From NCBI GenBank assembly GCA_027592785.1, contig JAQCLD010000001.1:1-36476 (forward strand): a stretch of DNA of 36,476 bases, written 5' to 3'. A model generated the notes under the pieces. That model saw nothing but the letters and a program-made list of their open reading frames with translations. It had not been told where the DNA came from and ran no database searches. The stretch's first letter is position 1. Every line of letters begins with the position of its first letter. Shown piece after piece: positions 33,339 through 36,476 of this stretch. Origin of the DNA: Acidobacteriota bacterium (GTDB taxonomy: Bacteria; Acidobacteriota; Terriglobia; Bryobacterales; UBA6623). Position numbers and translations under genes: made by a program.

Positions 33339-33374
33339 GCCCGGGTGGCGAAATCGGCAGACGCAAGGGACTTA
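33339..33374 (+). pseudogene. tRNA-Leu 5' half (remnant)
   Basis: Thirty-six bases match the 5' half of a bacterial tRNA-Leu of the UAA type: acceptor strand GCCCGGG, the D-arm with GGCGAAATCGGCAGACGC, the anticodon-stem strand AAGGGA and loop start CTTA. The match stops inside the anticodon loop; no variable arm, T-arm or returning acceptor strand (CCCGGGC) is found in the next 160 bases. The seven bases before it (AAGTCCC, 33332-33338) are complementary to GGGACTT at its end, and CAAGTCCCGC resembles the 3' strand of a tRNA-Leu T-arm. It is a tRNA remnant, perhaps left by an integrated element or by deletion between two tRNA copies. Confidence 0.7.
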
Positions 33375-33500
33375 TCGTCAGAGCGAGAACATTCATGATG
33401 GCCGGTGCAACGTAGACGACAGGACTTGACGTGGCCGTGGACGCGTATCCGTTACCCTGCTCCTCCCCGGAGAGGCCGTACGGCTAGCGCAATGGGAGGC

Positions 33501-35177
33501 TTACCGCGGAAGGGAAGCTCCGGGAGCGGAGGTGAGTTGGACGGCAGGGTTCTCGCCGGCGGTCAATGTGAACGTGCGGACCCAGGGGCCGAGGGCTTGC
33601 CACGTTTCGGGGTTTTGAAAGTTCTGGGGACTGGCGCCGGTTTGCTCGATGGCGACAGCGCGATAGCGGCCTGGAGGAAGAGAGCCGGAGAAGCAGTGCT
33701 CGCCTCCGTTGCAAGTAGAGTCCCAGCGCTGGCCGAATGGGTTTGTCTCGTCGTCGGGCGCGATCAGCAGGCGGTAGGTTGCTTCTTCTCCCAACGCAGC
33801 GCCTTGTTCGGCAATGCCGATCTCTACGGAGGCGAGGCCGAAGCTTATGTGAAGCTCGAGGTTCGTCCAAGGGCCGGGCTGCGAGAGGTCGAGAACGGGG
33901 GACACCAAAGGGCGACCTTGGCGCGAGATTCCAGCGAGGTAGGCGGAGGCGCCTTGGACCGAGACCTGGAAACGGTAGCGGCCGGGGGGGACGGGGCCCA
34001 AACTGAACTCTGCTTCCTCAAAAGGAAGTTGCACGTGGGAGCGAGACCTACCCCGCATCGAGAAGAAGTCTGAGCCGTTCGGCTGCCCCAGATTGATCCG
34101 AATCGGGTCGCCGGCCTCGGGCGACAGCTCCGGGAGCTCGCTGGGCGGCTCATGCAAGACGATCTTGCCCGAGATCGGCATGGGCGGTTGAGTAGCTATG
34201 AGCGCCTCGGAGGGACGGCCGTCCGCTACGACCGTCTCAGCCACGCCCCACCAGCCTAGGTTGTTGACCCCTTGATCCTCAACGTAGATGCGATAGAGGC
34301 CGGGGGGAATGCCGAAGTAGTTGAACCCCGGCTCGCGGCTCGTGGCGCCGCCGACGATCTCGTAGCTGAAAGCGCCTTCGATCCGGCGCAGAGAGTAGCG
34401 GCACTGCAGGCAAGGTTTGCCGGCGGGGCCGGACACGATAGCCGAGGTGAGCGCTGTAGCGGGAGCGACGGGCAGAGTGAGGTCGAGTGTTTGCTCTGGC
34501 TGGTCGAACGCGACCTCGACGGCGGTCGCGGTGAGAAGGTCTGGTGAGTTGGGGTAGAAAGCGACACCGGTGGAGCGAGGGGCCGAGCCGAACGGGAAGG
34601 ATCGCTCGGTGTGACTGACCATCAGCCAGTACCGTCCCGGCTCCCTGAGGACAATGCGAAAGATGCCGCGATCGTCAGTGGCCGCGGATTCGCCGCGCAT
34701 AAGAAACTGGACACCGTCGTTGAAGGTGTGGCGAAGGGTTTGGACGCGGGCGCGCTCGAGCGGGAAGCCAGCTTCGTCGAAGATTCGCCCGGTCAAGACC
34801 GGCTTCCGCGGCAGGACGAGGTCGAAGCGACCCTCCGCTTTGGCCCCACCAAGCGTGACGGACGGTCCGCGCCACTCAAAGTGACGGCCCGCCATCTGCG
34901 CCGTGAATCGATACGCCCCGTTTGGAAGGTTCGCGAAACGCACGCTTCCGGCCGCGTCCGATGAGGCATGGCGGGCAATGCGTTCCGGTTTCTCAGACCG
35001 GGTATAGCCCTCCAGGACAACCCAAGCGCCGGCTAGCGGCTCGCTGCGGGAGTCCGTTACGGTTCCGCTGATGACGCCGTCGGAGAAGAGCTTGGGCTCC
35101 TGTGGAGACAGGCCGGGGGGCGGCTGCTGCGCACGGGCGGCGACGACGAGGGCCACGAAGAGGAAAACGGTTCTCAT
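33501..35177 (-). CDS. Secreted carboxypeptidase-regulatory-like domain protein
   Basis: A 558-residue exported protein. A signal peptide ends near ARA-QQ (residue 16). Two carboxypeptidase-regulatory-like (Ig/transthyretin-like) modules are visible: VISGTVTDSRSEPLAGAWVVLEG with GSVRFANLPNGAYRFTAQ (about 35-100) and LTGRIFDEAGFPLERARVQTL with DDRGIFRIVLREPGRYWLMV (about 128-190). Further beta-rich parts follow, one with a paired-cysteine segment (CLQC). Such proteins are very numerous in Solibacter-like genomes and are thought to be surface or periplasmic carbohydrate- or protein-binding scaffolds. It overlaps the upstream relative by four bases (ATGA), so the two are translationally coupled. 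No catalytic motif is seen. Confidence 0.85.
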   Translation of the reverse strand: MRTVFLFVALVVAARAQQPPPGLSPQEPKLFSDGVISGTVTDSRSEPLAGAWVVLEGYTRSEKPERIARHASSDAAGSVRFANLPNGAYRFTAQMAGRHFEWRGPSVTLGGAKAEGRFDLVLPRKPVLTGRIFDEAGFPLERARVQTLRHTFNDGVQFLMRGESAATDDRGIFRIVLREPGRYWLMVSHTERSFPFGSAPRSTGVAFYPNSPDLLTATAVEVAFDQPEQTLDLTLPVAPATALTSAIVSGPAGKPCLQCRYSLRRIEGAFSYEIVGGATSREPGFNYFGIPPGLYRIYVEDQGVNNLGWWGVAETVVADGRPSEALIATQPPMPISGKIVLHEPPSELPELSPEAGDPIRINLGQPNGSDFFSMRGRSRSHVQLPFEEAEFSLGPVPPGRYRFQVSVQGASAYLAGISRQGRPLVSPVLDLSQPGPWTNLELHISFGLASVEIGIAEQGAALGEEATYRLLIAPDDETNPFGQRWDSTCNGGEHCFSGSLPPGRYRAVAIEQTGASPQNFQNPETWQALGPWVRTFTLTAGENPAVQLTSAPGASLPR

Positions 35178-36476
35178 GGCGTGGCCGTCAGGGTAATCTC
35201 CATGTCAACGCCCTCGTCGTGGCGAAACTTGCGGACCGAGTCCCCGGCTTTGCGCCAGATCGCGGAATTGTTCGCGTCATCGACGCTGATGTCGGGCCAG
35301 GCGCAGATCTCATAATCGCCGCTGGGGATGTAGTTCACAGCGAGGAGACCGTTCTGGTCGGTGGGGAAGAGTCGGGCGACTCCATCCGTGCGAATACCGA
35401 CGACATAGTGAGCGGCTTGGGCGGCCCGGGAGCCTGGTGGCGGCCTGACGAGAACGGACAGACGACCGAACTCGAAACGGACGCGGAGGTCGAGGTCGAC
35501 CGTGTCGCCCCCATTCAGAGCAATCTCGCCGAGAGGCTCCCACTGGTCGTCGCCGACTTGCCGTTCTGCCTTGGCGCCGCGGGCGCTGGGGGTGAGCCGA
35601 TAGCTGCCGGGCCGGAGGCCTAGGAACTCGAAGCGGTAGTCCGGCGGTTGTGCGGTGGCGCGCCGGCGCACGCCGTCCTCGCCGGTGGCCATCAGGTCGA
35701 CCGGGGCCCCTTCAGCAACACCGGGTAGGTCGTCCCGCTGAGGCCACTCGACGTTGAGGGCTCCGCGGAGCACGACCGGCTCGCGGGGCGCGAGGGTCAG
35801 ACCTCCGCCGGCGGGAATGATCTCGACGGGGCCGAGGTAGGTTCGCGTCATCTCGCCAGACGGGGTTTGAGTGTTGCGTAAGAGGAGGTCGACTTCGTAG
35901 CGCCCGAGCTGAGCGCCGGAGAGCTTGAAGCGGCCTTCCTCGTCAACCTCCACCTGCTTCGAGAATGTCCGCCCCGAGTTGCTGTTCGGCCTCTGAAATA
36001 GCAACGTGACCTGTCTCGTTCCTGGAGCGAGCCCCTCGATGCGGCCGCTGATCTCAACTCCCTGCGTCAGGCGGAGTTGGACCTGGGCGCCGGAAATCAC
36101 ATCGCCGGGGCCGAGACTGAGGTGCTGCGGGTCGCCTTTCCACTCGATGCCTTCGGCGAGCCCGGAGCCCGGTTGGGGGACGAGATCGTAGTCTCCCGGC
36201 GGCAGATGGAACAGGCGGAAATAGCCGCGGTCATCCGAGACGGCTCTGCGGAAGCGGGAACGGGAACCGGCTGCGCTCTGGCGTAGCTCGACGCCTATGT
36301 TCTCCACGGGCATGCCATTGGAATCGAGGACGTGGCCCTCAATCACGGCAAGAGGCTCGAGGGTGAGGTCCGCTTGGGCGCAGGGGCCGGGTTGGGAGCA
36401 GTCGTAGGTGGCGAGCGCTGAGCGTCGGCCATTGATGGAGATGAGGCGGTAGCCGGGGCAATCCGCCCCCACGCTG
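35174..36476 (-). CDS. Carboxypeptidase-regulatory-like protein, 5' end beyond window
   Basis: At least 432 residues of a second carboxypeptidase-regulatory-like protein, truncated by the window edge: the frame is open to the last base and no signal peptide is seen, so the start lies further right. It has a module VIEGHVLDSNGMPVENIGVELRQ with DDRGYFRLFHLPPGDYDLV, then ISGRIEGLAPGTRQVTLLF with EEGRFKLSGAQLGRYEVDLLL and a third with YRFEFLGLRPGSYRLTPSA; the C-terminal unit includes GLLAVNYIPSGDYEICAW. It is cotranscribed with the next gene (ATGA overlap). A paralogous pair from duplication is likely. The function is unknown. Confidence 0.85.
   Translation of the reverse strand, partial: SVGADCPGYRLISINGRRSALATYDCSQPGPCAQADLTLEPLAVIEGHVLDSNGMPVENIGVELRQSAAGSRSRFRRAVSDDRGYFRLFHLPPGDYDLVPQPGSGLAEGIEWKGDPQHLSLGPGDVISGAQVQLRLTQGVEISGRIEGLAPGTRQVTLLFQRPNSNSGRTFSKQVEVDEEGRFKLSGAQLGRYEVDLLLRNTQTPSGEMTRTYLGPVEIIPAGGGLTLAPREPVVLRGALNVEWPQRDDLPGVAEGAPVDLMATGEDGVRRRATAQPPDYRFEFLGLRPGSYRLTPSARGAKAERQVGDDQWEPLGEIALNGGDTVDLDLRVRFEFGRLSVLVRPPPGSRAAQAAHYVVGIRTDGVARLFPTDQNGLLAVNYIPSGDYEICAWPDISVDDANNSAIWRKAGDSVRKFRHDEGVDMEITLTATP

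Noticed and set aside
33339-33374. A complete, possibly intron-containing tRNA-Leu gene
   Set aside because: No 3' half (AAATCCC, T-arm, CCCGGGC) is found downstream to 33500, and no group I intron features follow the anticodon loop.

Overview
The window reads as a chromosomal segment of an Acidobacteriota bacterium, most likely from the Bryobacteraceae/Solibacter side of the phylum. This is an inference from gene content: a paired cytochrome/DUF1549/DUF1553 protein and DUF1501 protein, tandem secreted carboxypeptidase-regulatory-like proteins, a small RRM protein, a cytochrome P460, a fused GlcD/GlcF-type oxidase, LpxI with a Gfo/Idh/MocA enzyme, and high G+C. There is no complete rRNA, tRNA, insertion sequence, prophage or CRISPR array. 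Both ends are cut inside or very near genes.

Layout. 1-2.3 kb: an SDR dehydrogenase (+) converging on an orphan ABC-2-type permease (-), with a divergent secreted or lipoprotein gene. 2.4-8.3 kb: an RRM RNA-binding protein (+) with an intrinsic terminator, then on the minus strand a two-gene operon (PSCyt1/DUF1549/DUF1553 protein then DUF1501 Tat protein) followed by citrate synthase. 8.3-15.5 kb: a DMT exporter, a 967-residue FAD/Fe-S oxidase, a TIM-barrel epimerase, then divergently a GH88 unsaturated uronyl hydrolase and a DAO-type flavoenzyme; this part looks devoted to sugar and hydroxy-acid catabolism. 15.5-19.1 kb: a tightly coupled minus-strand operon fabZ - lpxI - Gfo/Idh/MocA oxidoreductase - TonB-like protein, which joins lipid A synthesis to an outer-membrane energising protein. 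19.2-23.1 kb: GbsR/MarR-type regulator with an operator palindrome over its own start codon, a YeeZ-like SDR, an orphan gluconate-dehydrogenase-subunit-3-like Tat protein, lipA, and a DHDPS/NAL-family lyase. 23.1-30.2 kb: an RmlC-like epimerase (+), converging on MltD-like transglycosylase with seven LysM repeats - HipA-like kinase - DUF3037 protein, then an EF-G paralogue with an altered G4 motif. 30.3-36.5 kb: a GT-C-like membrane protein, about 700 bp of hairpin-rich non-coding DNA, cytochrome P460, a 5' half of a tRNA-Leu gene, and two overlapping secreted carboxypeptidase-regulatory-like genes, the first running off the window end.

Expression signals. Two classes of start appear. Some starts have a good Shine-Dalgarno (TTG at 58, gltA, EF-G, DUF1501). 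Many transcript-leading genes lack one and instead have a -10-like hexamer, often extended (TGnTAnnnT), 5-10 nt before the start codon. That suggests leaderless or nearly leaderless mRNAs.

The most notable observations are the EF-G paralogue whose NKxD motif reads NKMA, the HipA-like/DUF3037 pair, the tRNA-Leu half, the short-leader promoters, and the fabZ-lpxI-Gfo-tonB operon lacking lpxA. Functions are called from remembered family motifs; no database search was run.
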